Source of the DNA: Apostichopus japonicus
Lineage: Eukaryota > Echinodermata > Holothuroidea > Aspidochirotida > Stichopodidae
NCBI RefSeq assembly: GCF_037975245.1
Contig: NC_092566.1
Location: 18,635,001 to 18,699,000, forward strand
Direction: 5' to 3'
Length of the DNA: 64,000 nt
The translations under genes and the position numbers were made by a program. The notes beneath the pieces are model-generated. The model worked only from the letters and a program-made list of their open reading frames with translations, made no database searches and had not been told where the DNA came from. Below are positions 49,997 through 62,980 of this stretch, in pieces; the stretch's first letter is position 1, and every line of letters starts with the position of its first letter.

Positions 49997-50794
49997 GAAG
50001 AACATTCACTTTTGTCAGCTTTGTGACGTCTCCTTTTGTATTAATAGTACTGGCAGTGTTTGGGCCCGTCCAGATTAAAACTTGGCATTGATCAACAAGT
50101 TTCCCTTGAATCAAAGAAGCATGTAAACAGATTAAATTCATCTCAGATTTAAGCCACCTGTCCAGCTTGTACTGTTTTAGAATATCAATTGACAATGTCA
50201 CTATTTTCTACCCTGTCTGATTTCAGGGTTTGTATTTCTGCCTTATTCTTCATTTTGAGAAGAAATTTGATTGTGAAATAGTAGTCAGTATCTGAGGAAG
50301 ACTTTGCTAAAGGATAATACAAGGCATACAAGTGTTTCAAAGACACAATCTAATAGTAAGCAGGGAAGTGATTTCATGCATCTAGTATCAACAAATTAAC
50401 TGACAGCAACTTTGTTAAGGATTCAAGAGTTTTATTTTTATTTCCATGCATTAACAGCTACTGTAGTTTGTCCTTTACTGTGTACATAGCTCAAGTTTCC
50501 ATATAAACTTGTACGTATTGTTGCAATCCTCCCTATCCTGCATCATATTAACTTACAAATGTTTGTACTCACACTTCTTAATTGTTGTTTGCAACTTGCA
50601 ATTGGCAACTTCTGTTGAAGTTGTCAGATTCACTCACTCTCTCTATTTGTTCAATTTGTCTTTTTTTCATGAAATCTTCCTGGCTGACCTTTGAAAGTAG
50701 TACTGGCTTAAATGTGAGAATGATGTACTATCATTACAACTGCAGGATTACCTTGTGCTGTAATACAGTGAATACAATTCATTTCTGAATTATG
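49997..50794. other. Gene-free stretch
   Basis: Spacer between two arrays. Nothing recognised. Confidence 0.4.
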
Positions 50795-51279
50795 TGAGAG
50801 GACAGAAATGTCTGAATTGGCGAGAGGACAAGTGTCTGAATGATGAGAGGACAAGTGTCTGAATGATGAGAGGACAAGTGTCTGAATGATGAGAGGACAA
50901 GTGTCTGAATGGTGAGAGGACAAGGGTCTGAATGGTGAGAGGACAAGTGTCTGAATGGTGAGAGGACAAGTGTCTGAATGATGAGAGGACAAGTGTCTGA
51001 ATGAGGAGAGGACAAGTGTCTGAATGAGGAGAGGACAAGTGTCTGAATGATGAGAGGACAAGTGTCTGAATGATGAGAGGACAAGTGTCTGAATGATGAG
51101 AGGACAAGTGTCTGAATGATGAGAGGACAAGTGTCTGAATGGTGAGAGGACAAGTGTCTGAATGATGAGAGGACAAGTGTCTGAATGATGAGAGGACAAG
51201 TGTCTGAATGATGAGAGGACAAGTGTCTGAATGATGATAGGACAAGTGTCTGAATGATGAGAGGACAAGTGTATGAATG
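50795..51279. repeat. 23-bp minisatellite, about 21 copies
   Basis: The unit is GAGAGGACAAGTGTCTGAAT plus GAT, with GGT and GAG variants in the last triplet. It has no stop codon in any minus-strand frame, so all three minus frames stay open (up to 219 codons) even though 23 is not a multiple of three. This shows why open frames in such arrays are not evidence of coding. Confidence 0.95.
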
Positions 51280-51286
51280 GACAATT

Positions 51287-51572
51287 AGGAAATAGATCTA
51301 AATGCTGTAAAGTGCAAGAGTTAGATTTAATTACGTGAGAGTGCAATGTATCAATGGTCAATTTCAACAGGAAATAGATCTAAATGCTGTACAGTCCAAC
51401 TTGAGTTTAGACTAATTATTTGAGGGGAGAAGTGTATGAATGGTGAATTTCAACAGGAAATAGATCTAAATGCTGTACAGTCCAACTTGAGTTTAGACTA
51501 ATTATTTGAGGGGAGAAGTGTATGAATGGTGAATTTCAACAGGAAATAGATCTAAAGGCTGTACAGTCCAAG
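51287..51572. repeat. 86-bp tandem repeat, about 3.3 copies
   Basis: AGGAAATAGATCTAAATGCT begins each copy (about 51287, 51370, 51456 and 51541). The middle copies are almost identical and the first is diverged. The unit end, GAGAAGTGTATGAATGG, resembles the flanking 23-bp array (GGACAAGTGTATGAATGG), so this array probably arose from the edge of that one. Confidence 0.88.
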
Positions 51573-53469
51573 AGTTTAATCTACTTGCATCTTTGGTCCT
51601 ACTGTACAACAATTCTGTAATATCTGATATGTATGTGTACTGTACTGTACATTCAGCGAGGTTATAAATGTGAAACACCTCTCAAATGGTACTGTAAGAA
51701 ATCATTTCTGCATTGTTCCTTAATTGATGGATGCTTTATGAGTAGGATTTCACTCAGTCATAATTCAATCATTGTTTGTCAATGACAACTTAGTTATTGG
51801 ATTAGCTAGTTGCTTTTTTGATTTGTACATGTTTTTACAAACTTGAATTTTGGTCAAGTAAAGGTGTTCCATTTGCAGCTAACAAGTGAGGTGAATTCAT
51901 ACATTTCCTAGATCTGTATTAATCAATGCATCAACTATAAGGACTGGGTAGGATCAAGTTATTCCACAGATACTCCAGGAGTCCAGGGTAATTATTTTTT
52001 GGACTAATGAAAGAGCAACAATAACCTGGTTAAGTTGCATGCAATTCTTACATATTTGAGATATTGATAGTAGAAATTGTCACAGCTGGTTGGTACCTAA
52101 GCACACAGGTATGATGTCATACTTTGAGGATGTCATACTTTTATGATGTCATACTTTTCACGTCAGGATGCTTAGAATGTGTTCCTCTATTATCAGCTAG
52201 TTTAAGGAAAGTTTTCTCCTGGTAATTATAAGGATTGGATATTAAAACCAAGTTTGATGAACAAGAAGCACTTAAATAAACAGCACTGGGTAATTCATGT
52301 TAAAAAGTTGAAACTATGCTGTATAACTTGAAGAATAGATATTATCGTTTGATAACACTTGGTAGTTAAAATCTAGCTACAAAAATATTAGAGTGAATGG
52401 CTTGGTATACCTTTCATTCGGACTCTCTCATTGGTCGAAGCACTTCACACCTACTGTATTGTAGGCGGAAGCTTGAAGGTTGTACAAATCATACTACAGT
52501 ATGACACAATCAACATTTATATATGTTATGCTGATTGTATCCTACTGTTTGATACAATCAACATATTATCTATCTTTACAAAATAATTGTAACAAAAAAG
52601 TTAGGTGAAAACATATACTTCCTATCTGTATTAATCTATACATAGGTATAAACTTACCCATAAAATGTTGTCACATTCCACTGTTATAATCATTTACATA
52701 AAATCATCAGAGAGTAGTGAATATTGCTGATTTGTAGTTTGCAGTCTTACCTAACAGTTTTATATTGTAACAAAAAATGTAACTTCACAGCAATTTCTTG
52801 GAAGGTGCACCAATAATTTACATTAATGAGTCTCACATTTTATGTCACAAAGTAACAAATTTTAATTCCTTTGTCACCAATATTTCTTCAACTCTGAGTA
52901 GTGCTGCCACTCTTTCATCATTCTACATAATGACTAAGAAAGATCCAGAAGTACAGGTAGAACTATACAAATGGTCAGTCTATTAAAACAGCTGAAACAC
53001 ACATCTTAAAATACCGTACCGCCAAAATTAAAATTTGATGTGTTGATAAGTTGATATGTTGACAAGGTTGAAGCAGAACTGAGAACACCCAATTTTAAGT
53101 TTTATATCTGTGTGGTAAGGTTGTTGGGAACAAAACTAAGTACTACTAGTCTAAACATTTGATGTTTGAAACTCTACTTTCCCCAGTCTTCTGGTATATC
53201 CCTTGATGGTACAGTATATTAATTCTGAAACTGATAGATTTAGTAAAAAACTTTGTAGGTTAAAGTCTCAAACTTTCTGTTTTAATTTAAAATAGTGCTG
53301 AAAGTTTTCATGAGGACATTTCCATTGGGACATTTAACTGTATTATAGCTGGGATGTGCTGAAACAATGCAGCCACTACTTTTGAAATGAACAGTGAGAG
53401 AAGAGATAACACATACTCTTAGAATATTTCATAGAATATGAGAGTTTAGCAATTCTGCCATATACTAGA
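51573..53469. other. Gene-free stretch
   Basis: Holds a small triplicated GATGTCATACTTTT motif at about 52111-52160. No gene is recognised. Confidence 0.4.
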
Positions 53470-56400
53470 GTAGCACAGTTGGACACTTGATGCAATATGG
53501 AGTATTGTAGTTGAGCACTCTATGTAATAACAAGTATTATAATTGGGCACTTCTGCTAATCTAGAGTATTACAGTTGAGTACTTGATGCAATAAAGAGTA
53601 TTATAGTTGAGCATTTAATATAATATGGAGTATTATAGTTGAGCACTTCATACAATATAGAGTGTTTTAGTTTGGCACTTCATACAATATAGAGGATAAT
53701 AGTTGATCATTTCATACATACATTGTAGTTGGACATTGCATACACTACAGTTGAGCAATTTATACAATACAGAGTATCATAGTTGAGCATTGCATACAAT
53801 ACAGAGTACTATAGTCAAGCATTGCATACAATAATGAGTATAATAGTTGAGCACTTCATACAATACAGAGTATCATAGTTGAGCATTACATACAATACAG
53901 AGTATAATAGTTGAGCATTACATACAATACAGAGTATTATAGTCAAGCATTGCATACTGTACAATACTGAGTATAATAGTCAAGCATTGCATACATTACA
54001 GAGTTAGTATAGTGGTCAAGCATTGCATACAATAAAGTATTATAGTCAAGCATTGCATACAATAAAGTATTATAGTCAAGCATTGCATATAATACAGAGT
54101 ATTATAGTTTAGCATTGTATACAATACAGAGTATCATAGTTGAGCATTGTATATAATACAGAGTATTATACTGTGGTTGGGCATTGCATGCAATACAGAG
54201 TATTATAGTTGAGCATTGTATACAATACAGAGTATCATAGTTGAGCATTACATACAATACAGAGTATCATAGTTGAGCATTGTATACAATACAGAGTATC
54301 ATAGTTGAGCTTTGCATACATAACAGAGTATTATAGTTGAGCAATGCATATAATACAGAGTATTATAGTTGAGCATTGCATGCAATACAGAGTATTATAG
54401 TTGAGCATTACATACAGTACAGAGTATCATAGTTAAGCATTGTATATAATACAGAGTATCACAGTTGAGCATTGTATACAATACAGAGTATCATAGTTGA
54501 GCATTGTATACAATATAGAGTAGTATAGTTGAGCATTGCATACAATACAGAGTATTATAGTTGAGCATTGCATGCAATACAGAGTATTATAGTTGAGCAT
54601 TACATACAATATAGAGTATCATAGTTGAGCATTGTATACAATACAGAGTATCATAGTTGAGCTTTGCATACATAACAGAGTATTATAGTTGAGCAATGCA
54701 TATAATACAGAGTATTATAGTTGAGCATTGTATACAATACAGAGTATCATAGTTGAGCATTACATACAATACAGAGTATCATAGTTGAGCATTGTATACA
54801 ATACAGAGTATCATAGTTGAGCTTTGCATACAATACAGAGTATTATAGTTGAGCAATTCATACAATACAGAGTATTATAGTTGAGCATTGCATGCAATAC
54901 AGAGTATTATAGTTGAGCATTACATACAATACAGAGTATCATAGTTGAGCATTGTATATAATACAGAGTATCACAGTTGAGCATTGTATACAATACAGAG
55001 TATCATAGTTGAGCATTGCATGCAATACAGAGTATCATAGTTGAGCATTGCATGCAATACAGAGTATTATAGTTGAGCATTGTATACAATACAGAGTATT
55101 ATAGTTGAGCATTGCATACAATACAGAGTATTATAGTTGAGCATTGTATACAATACAGAGTATTATAGTTGAGCATTGTATACAATACAGAGTATTATAG
55201 TTGAGCATTGTATATAATACAGAGTATTATAGTTGGGCATTGCATATAATATGTACAGTATCATAGTTGAGCATTGTATATAATACAGAGTATCATAGTT
55301 GAGCATTGTATACAATACAGAGTATTATAGTTGAGCATTGTATACAATACAGAGTATCATAGTTGAGCATTGTATATAATACAGAGTATTATAGTTGAGC
55401 ATTGCATATAATATGCACAGTATCATAGTTGAGCATTGTATATAATACAGAGTATCATAGTAGAGCATTGTATACAATACAGAGTATTATAGTTGAGCAT
55501 TGCATATAATATGTACAGTATCATAGTTGAGCATTGTATATAATACAGAGTATCATAGTTGAGCATTGTATACAATACAGAGTATTATAGTTGAGCATTG
55601 CATATAATATGTACAGTATCATAGTTGAGCATTGCATATAATACAGAGTATCATAGTAGAGCATTGTATACAATACAGAGTATTATAGTTGAGCATTGCA
55701 TATAATATGTACAGTATCATAGTTGAGCATTGTATATAATACAGAGTATCATAGTTGAGCATTGTATACAATACAGAGTATTATAGTTGAGCATTGCATA
55801 TAATATGTACAGTATTATAGTTGAGCATTGCATATAATATGCACAGTATCATAGTTGAGCATTGTATATAATACAGAGTATCATAGTAGAGCATTGTATA
55901 CAATACAGAGTATTATAGTTGAGCATTGCATATAATATGTACAGTATCATAGTTGAGCATTGTATATAATACAGAGTATCATAGTTGAGCATTGTATACA
56001 ATACAGAGTATTATAGTTGAGCATTGCATATAATATGTACAGTATCATAGTTGAGCATTGCATATAATACAGAGTATCATAGTAGAGCATTGTATACAAT
56101 ACAGAGTATTATAGTTGAGCATTGCATGCAATACAGAGTATTATAGTTGAGCATTACATACAATATAGAGTAGTATAGTCAAGCATTGCATACAATACAG
56201 AGTATCATAGTTGAGCATTGTATATAATACAGAGTATTATACTGTAGTTGGGCATTGCATGCAATACAGAGTATTATAGTTGAGCATTGTATACAATACA
56301 GAGTATCATAGTTGAGCATTACATACAATACAGAGTATCATAGTTGGGCATTGTATACAATACAGAGTATCATAGTTGAGCTTTAACAGAGTATTATAGT

Positions 56401-57863
56401 TGAGCAATTCATACAATACAGAGTATCATAGTTGAGCATTGCATGCAATACAGAGTATTATAGTTGAGCTTTGCATACAATACAGAGTATTATAGTTGAG
56501 CAATTCATACAATACAGAGTATTATAGTTGAGCATTGCATGCAATACAGAGTATCATAGTTGAGCATTGCATGCAATACAGAGTATCATAGTTGAGCATT
56601 GCATGCAATACAGAGTATTATAGTTGAGCATTGTATACAATACAGAGTATTATAGTTGAGCATTGCATACAATACAGAGTATTATAGTTGAGCATTGTAT
56701 ACAATACAGAGTATTATAGTTGAGCATTGTATACAATACAGAGTATCATAGTTGAGCATTGTATATAATACAGAGTATTATAGTTGGGCATTGCATATAA
56801 TATGTACAGTATCATAGTTGAGCATTGTATATAATACAGAGTATCATAGTTGAGCATTGTATACAATACAGAGTATTATAGTTGAGCATTGTATGCAATA
56901 CAGAGTATCATAGTTGAGCATTGTATATAATACAGAGTATTATAGTTGAGCATTGCATATAATATGCACAGTATCATAGTTGAGCATTGTATATAATACA
57001 GAGTATCATAGTAGAGCATTGTATACAATACAGAGTATTATAGTTGAGCATTGCATATAATATGTACAGTATCATAGTTGAGCATTGTATATAATACAGA
57101 GTATCATAGTTGAGCATTGTATACAATACAGAGTATTATAGTTGAGCATTGCATATAATATGTACAGTATCATAGTTGAGCATTGCATATAATACAGAGT
57201 ATCATAGTAGAGCATTGTATACAATACAGAGTATTATAGTTGAGCATTGCATATAATATGTACAGTATCATAGTTGAGCATTGTATATAATACAGAGTAT
57301 CATAGTTGAGCATTGTATACAATACAGAGTATTATAGTTGAGCATTGCATATAATATGTACAGTATTATAGTTGAGCATTGCATATAATATGCACAGTAT
57401 CATAGTTGAGCATTGTATATAATACAGAGTATCATAGTAGAGCATTGTATACAATACAGAGTATTATAGTTGAGCATTGCATATAATATGTACAGTATCA
57501 TAGTTGAGCATTGTATATAATACAGAGTATCATAGTTGAGCATTGTATACAATACAGAGTATTATAGTTGAGCATTGCATATAATATGTACAGTATCATA
57601 GTTGAGCATTGCATATAATACAGAGTATCATAGTAGAGCATTGTATACAATACAGAGTATTATAGTTGAGCATTGCATATAATATGTACAGTATCATAGT
57701 TGAGCATTGTATATAATACAGAGTATCATAGTTGAGCATTGTATACAATACAGAGTATTATAGTTGAGCATTGCATATAATATGTACAGTATCATAGTTG
57801 AGCATTGCATATAATATGTACAGTATCATAGTTGAGCATTGCATGCAATAAAGAGTATTGAAG
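53470..57863. repeat. 4.4-kb minisatellite, 32-bp unit, nested higher-order repeats
   Basis: The unit is TATACAATACAGAGTATCAT followed by AGTTGAGCATTG. The left edge (53470-54050) is strongly diverged and the right part is nearly uniform. The marker variant TAGAGCATTG occurs at 55461, 55657, 55887, 56083 and again at 57012, 57208, 57438, 57634. The spacing gives a 426-bp sub-period and a 1551-bp super-period. Units with ATATGTACAGTATCAT mark the same blocks. A TAG in most frames prevents long open frames. The array ends abruptly at about 57863. Confidence 0.95.
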
Positions 57864-58703
57864 TTTCTTACTTCAACCAACCAGTCTTCTTTTTATCACT
57901 GAGCCTTGTAACTCTTTATGTGAATTAATTAAGCAAAGTTAATTACACAGGAAATTGAACCAGATCTCTGGAAGTTAAAACTTTTCGGATAAATATCTCA
58001 GCTATATAGTTACATTAGGTCTCTGTTGTAATTATTTGCCCGTAATATTAAACACTAACATGATACAGACTAGAATATTCAGTTAATTACTATTAATAAT
58101 ACAGCCTCCTGTATAGTTTGAGCAGAATATCTATCATCCTCTCTTAGCTTTTGCTCCCAGTGCTATTTCTCTATAAGTTTAAATTTTTAGGATGCATGAA
58201 GAAGCTAGCTTAAAATGGCAATACAGAGAGATTTTGACAAGCAACAGGTCTTCCAAAGATGGGCTTTAATTTTTAGATGTCCGTTATTGATCAGCTGTAA
58301 ACTCAGTCCTCCATACATCTGTCAGCAATTGACATGCAGCCGGGCACTTATTGATTTCTTGTTACACAGTCTGAATGAATGTGGCAGCTGGTAACCTGCT
58401 TGGTGGAACTTGGTGGATGAATTGATTGCAGGTAAATAGCTGAATTTAGGCTGCAAATTGATAAGTGATTCACTTTAAGAAGGCCAACATTTCAACTTTA
58501 AATGTTTGAAATTTCTTGACTTAGATGAAAAGAATTCATTGATTCCCATTTGTTTTCAAGAATAATTCCAGCAGGATTTGTTCATTGGACTTTAGATTAC
58601 GCTTATAAAAAGCTTGGTCATTTTTTTTTACAGTGCACAGTCCCCTAGGTTTACTCAGAGATCTGTAATTACTAGAACTATGAGACCACTTAATACTTTG
58701 TGA
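57864..58703. other. Gene-free stretch
   Basis: Unique AT-rich sequence. Nothing recognised. Confidence 0.4.
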
Positions 58704-59016
58704 TGTCAGGTTGCTAGGCATTGGGCACTAGGAGGGGAAAGTCAGGTTGATACTGGCTTTGGGCACTAGGAGGGGAAAGTCAGGTTGATAGGCATTGGGC
58801 ACTAGGAGGGGAAAGTCACTTTGATAGGCTTTGGGCACGAGGAGGGGAAAGTCACTTTGATAGGCATTGGGCACTAGGAGGGGAAGTCAGGTTGATAGGC
58901 ATTGGGCACTAGGAGGGGAAAGTCACTTTGAAAGGCATTGGGCACTAGGAGGGGAAGTCAGGTTGATAGGCATTGGGCACTAGGAGGGGAAAGTCAGGTT
59001 GATAGGCATTGGGCAT
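58704..59016. repeat. 36-bp minisatellite, about 8.5 copies
   Basis: The unit is CATTGGGCACTAGGAGGGGA followed by AAGTCAGGTTGATAGG. Alternates are AAGTCACTTTGATAGG and one-base-shorter copies. It is G-rich on the + strand. Confidence 0.93.
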
Positions 59017-60567
59017 CAAAGCTCTGTTACATGGTTTCAGGAGAGAGATGTACATGTACCTGCTTTGGGATACTGAATCCTTATTGTACTTACAAGTTGC
59101 TATCTTCCCAATACTGTCTCTCTAATTGAAGGAAAGGTCAACATGCAGTTCATCATGTCAAACACAAGTTAAGAATGCAGCAACCTTGTGTTTCAACCAA
59201 ACCCTGCACACAAATAAGGGTTTAACTGAACATTCTCAGATTGAACACTCACCTTCCATCATCTCAAAAGACAGTCCTAACAACACTTAATAAAACCTCA
59301 CTGTATGACAGCAAAGTCTACAAACTTCATCACTAAATGTTTGGTCAATATGAGATATTGAACCCTCCGTTATTACTTTGTTACTTTTTCAAACAGGTCT
59401 CAACTGTCATTTTATGAAATAATGAAAGCAACACATACAAACATTGAGAGTAACAATGGTAAATAAATGTTCATGTTAAATAGTATTTCTTGTACTGTCA
59501 TTAATGAACTCTTCCAAAATACAATATGTTTGCTTCAAGCAAAGTACAGTAGGTGACTTGTGCTAGACCTAGTGTCTACGTGTATAGGCTACTGTATAGG
59601 AATTAATCAACCCCATTATTTGTAATGAAATAGTTCTTAATATGCAGTACAAATTGTACATATTTAACAATCCACCACCATGTAAATCATGGTTATCTTC
59701 AGGGACTCAAACTACAAGTTTCACTACAATTTACTTTTCACACAATGTCTTTGCTCCAGACTACAACAGGCACAACTTAAAATAATCAGTGTTGCTTTAG
59801 TTCAACGTAGGCAAACTTTGTTCAATAACAAAAATCCATGATTACATAGCCTTAGACCAAGAAATTACTTCTAACTGTAGCTCTTAGTTAAATCACATAT
59901 AACAAAATAAAGATATCAATCTGTTTACAGTTTGTTCGATCTAGAGATTGTTCAATATCAAGGATGGAAGTTGGTGAAGTGGAAAGTTTTGTTCTTACGT
60001 TATTCTTCATTCAAAATTACTGCTATTAATTGACTGACTGTAGGCCCTGTTCATTGGTATATTTTGCCCAATTTATTATCATTTAACATCAAAATTTAAC
60101 ACAGGATATATTACCTGGAAATACTAACAATTATCCTTCATGGAACAGTGAATGGACCAGAGTGTCTGGATTGGTTGATATAATCCATCAACATAAATTG
60201 TGAGCCAAGGTCTCTCATCAGCAATTCTTCCAGGTCAGAGTTATGAAATACTTTCTAAGTGAACTCTTCCAGCACACAATGCAGCATAGGACAAGCAAAT
60301 ATGCTGGAGAATGGAGATCTCACTAACGATTTACCAACTTCAAGTTCACAGCTTAAAGTCATGTTGCCTGTGGCTGCTTTAGCATGATTTAGCCATTTAC
60401 TAGCTATAACATGTTCTTAAAGAAAGCTCCAAGGCAGCATGAAATGAAGTGGAATTTTAAATGATTTAGTTGCATCTCATCAATTCAAGTTGGAGATGAT
60501 CATTTCAGTCATGTAAATATGGTCAATGCTTCATGACTGTGAGAACAATCTTGTGAGTGATTGTTTG
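59017..60567. other. Gene-free stretch
   Basis: Unique AT-rich sequence without recognisable coding content. Confidence 0.4.
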
Positions 60568-62980
60568 ATGGGTTATCCATGCACTCAACTTCTAGTAGCT
60601 AATAAACATACCTTTCAGAGGATGGGTAATGCATGCTATTCACTCTAAATAACTATTTGAACAAAACTTCTTGGAGGGGATGAGTAACCATGCACTCAAC
60701 TTCCAGTAGCTAGTAAACATACCTTCAGAGGATGGGTAATGCATGCTATTCACTCTTAATAACTATTTGAACAAAACTTCTTGGAGGGGATGAGTAACCA
60801 TGCACTCAACTTCCAGTAGCTAGTAAACATACCTTCAGAGGATGGGTAATGCATGCTATTCACTCGTAATAACTATTTGAACAAAACGTCTTGGAGGGGA
60901 TGAGTAACCATGCACTGAACTTCTAGTAGGTAGTAAACATACCTTCAGAGGATGGGTAATGGATGCTTTTAACTCTAAATAAGTAGTTGATAAACTTCTT
61001 GGAGGGGATGAGTCACCATGCACTCAACTTCCAGTAGCTACTGTAGTAAACATACTTTCAGAGGATGGGTAATGGATGCTATTCACTCTAAATAACAAGT
61101 TAATGAAACTTTTTGGAGGGGATGGGTAATCCATGCACTCAACTTCCAGTAGCTAATAAACATACCTTCAGAGGATGGGTAATGGATGCTATTCACTCTT
61201 AATAACCAGTTAATGAAACATTTTGGAGGGGATGGGTAATCCATGCACTCAACTTCCAGAAGCTATTAAACATACCTTCAGAGGATGGGTAATGGATGAT
61301 ATTCACTCTAAATAACAAGTTAATGAAACTTTTTGGAGGGGATGGGTAATCCATGCACTCAACTTCCAGTAGCTAGTAAACATACCTTCAGAGGATGGGT
61401 AATGGATGCTATTCACTCTTAATAACCAGTTAATGAAACATTTTGGAGGGGACGGGTAATCCATGCACTCAACTTCCAGAAGCTAATAAACATACCTTCA
61501 GAGGATGGGTAATGGATGATATTCACTCTAAATAGCAAGTTAATGAAACTTTTTGGAGGGGATGGGTAATCCATGCACTCAACTTCCAGAAGCTAATAAA
61601 CATACCTTCAGAGGATGGGTAATGAATGCTATTCACTCTTAATAACTAGTTAATGAAACATTTTGGAGGGAATGGGTAATCCATGCACTCAACTTCCAGA
61701 AGCTAATAAACATACCTTTAGAGGATGGGTAATGGATGATATTCACTCTAAATAGCAAGTTAATGAAACTTTTTGGAGGGGATGGGTAATCCATGCACTC
61801 AACTTCCAGTAGCTAGTAAACATACCTTCAGAGGATGGGTAATGGATGCTATTCACTCTGAATAACTCTTTGATGAAACTTCTTGGAGGGGATGGGTAAT
61901 CCATGCACTCAACTTCGAGTAGAGCTATAAACATACCTTCAGAGGATCGGGTAATGGATGCTATTCACTCTGAATAACTTGTTGATGACCTTCTTGGAGG
62001 GGATGGGTAATCCATGCACTCAATTTCTAGTAGGTAATAAACATACCTTCAGAGGATGGGTAACGGATGCTATTCACTCTAAATAACAAGTTAATGAAAT
62101 TTCTGGGAGGGGATGGGTAATCCATGCACTCAACTTGCAGTAGCTAGCAAACATACCTTCAGAGGATGGGTAATGGATTCTATTCACTCTGAATAACTCG
62201 TTGCTGAAACTTCTGGGAGGGGATGGGTAATCCATGCACTCAACTTCGAGGTAAGGCTATAAACATACCTTCAAAGGATGGGTAATGGATCCTATTCACT
62301 CTAAATAACTCGTCTATTAACTTCTAGTAGGGATGGGTAATCCATGCACTCAACTTCTAGTAGGTAGTAAACATACCTTCAGGAGATGGGTAATTGATGC
62401 TTTTCATTCTAAATAATTGATTAAACTTCTGGGAGGGGAAGGGTAATCCATGCACTCAACTGTTAGTAGGTAGTAAACATACCTTCAGAGGATGGGTAAT
62501 GAATGCTATTCACTCTGAATAACTTGTTGATGAAACTTCTTGGAGGGGATGGGTAATCCATGCACTCAACTTCTAGTAAGTAGTAAACATACCTTCAGGA
62601 GATGGGTAATTGATGCTTTTCATTCTAAATAATTAATTGATTACACTTCTGGGAGGGGAAGGGTAATCCATGCACTCAACTGTTAGTAGGTAGTAAACAT
62701 ACCTTCAGAGGATGGGTAATGAATGCTATTCACTCTAAATAACTTGTTGATTAATCTTCTTGGAGGGGATGGGTAATCCATGCACTCAACTTTTAGTAGC
62801 TAGTAAACATACCTTCAGAGGATGGGTAATGAATGCTATTCACTCTAAATAACTTGTTAATCTTCTTGGAGCAGATGGGTAATCCATGCACTCAACTTGT
62901 AGTAGGTAGTAAACATACCTTCGGAGGATGGGTAATGGATGATATTCACTCTTAATATTTAGATGATAAAAATTCTGGGA
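60568..62980. repeat. 110-bp minisatellite, about 22 copies, with 220-bp dimers
   Basis: Each unit has GGATGGGTAATCCATGCACT, CAACTTCCAGTAGCTAGTAA, ACATACCTTCAGAGGATGGG and TAATGGATGCTATTCACTCT, so GGATGGGTAAT occurs twice per unit, suggesting an ancestral half-unit. Between about 61030 and 61780, units alternate CTCTAAATAACAAG...AACTTTTTGG with CTCTTAATAACCAG...AACATTTTGG, giving a 220-bp dimer period. The right end decays gradually. Confidence 0.95.

Noticed and set aside
52798-52986. Possible later PKG exon
   Set aside because: The translation shows no cGMP-binding or kinase motif.
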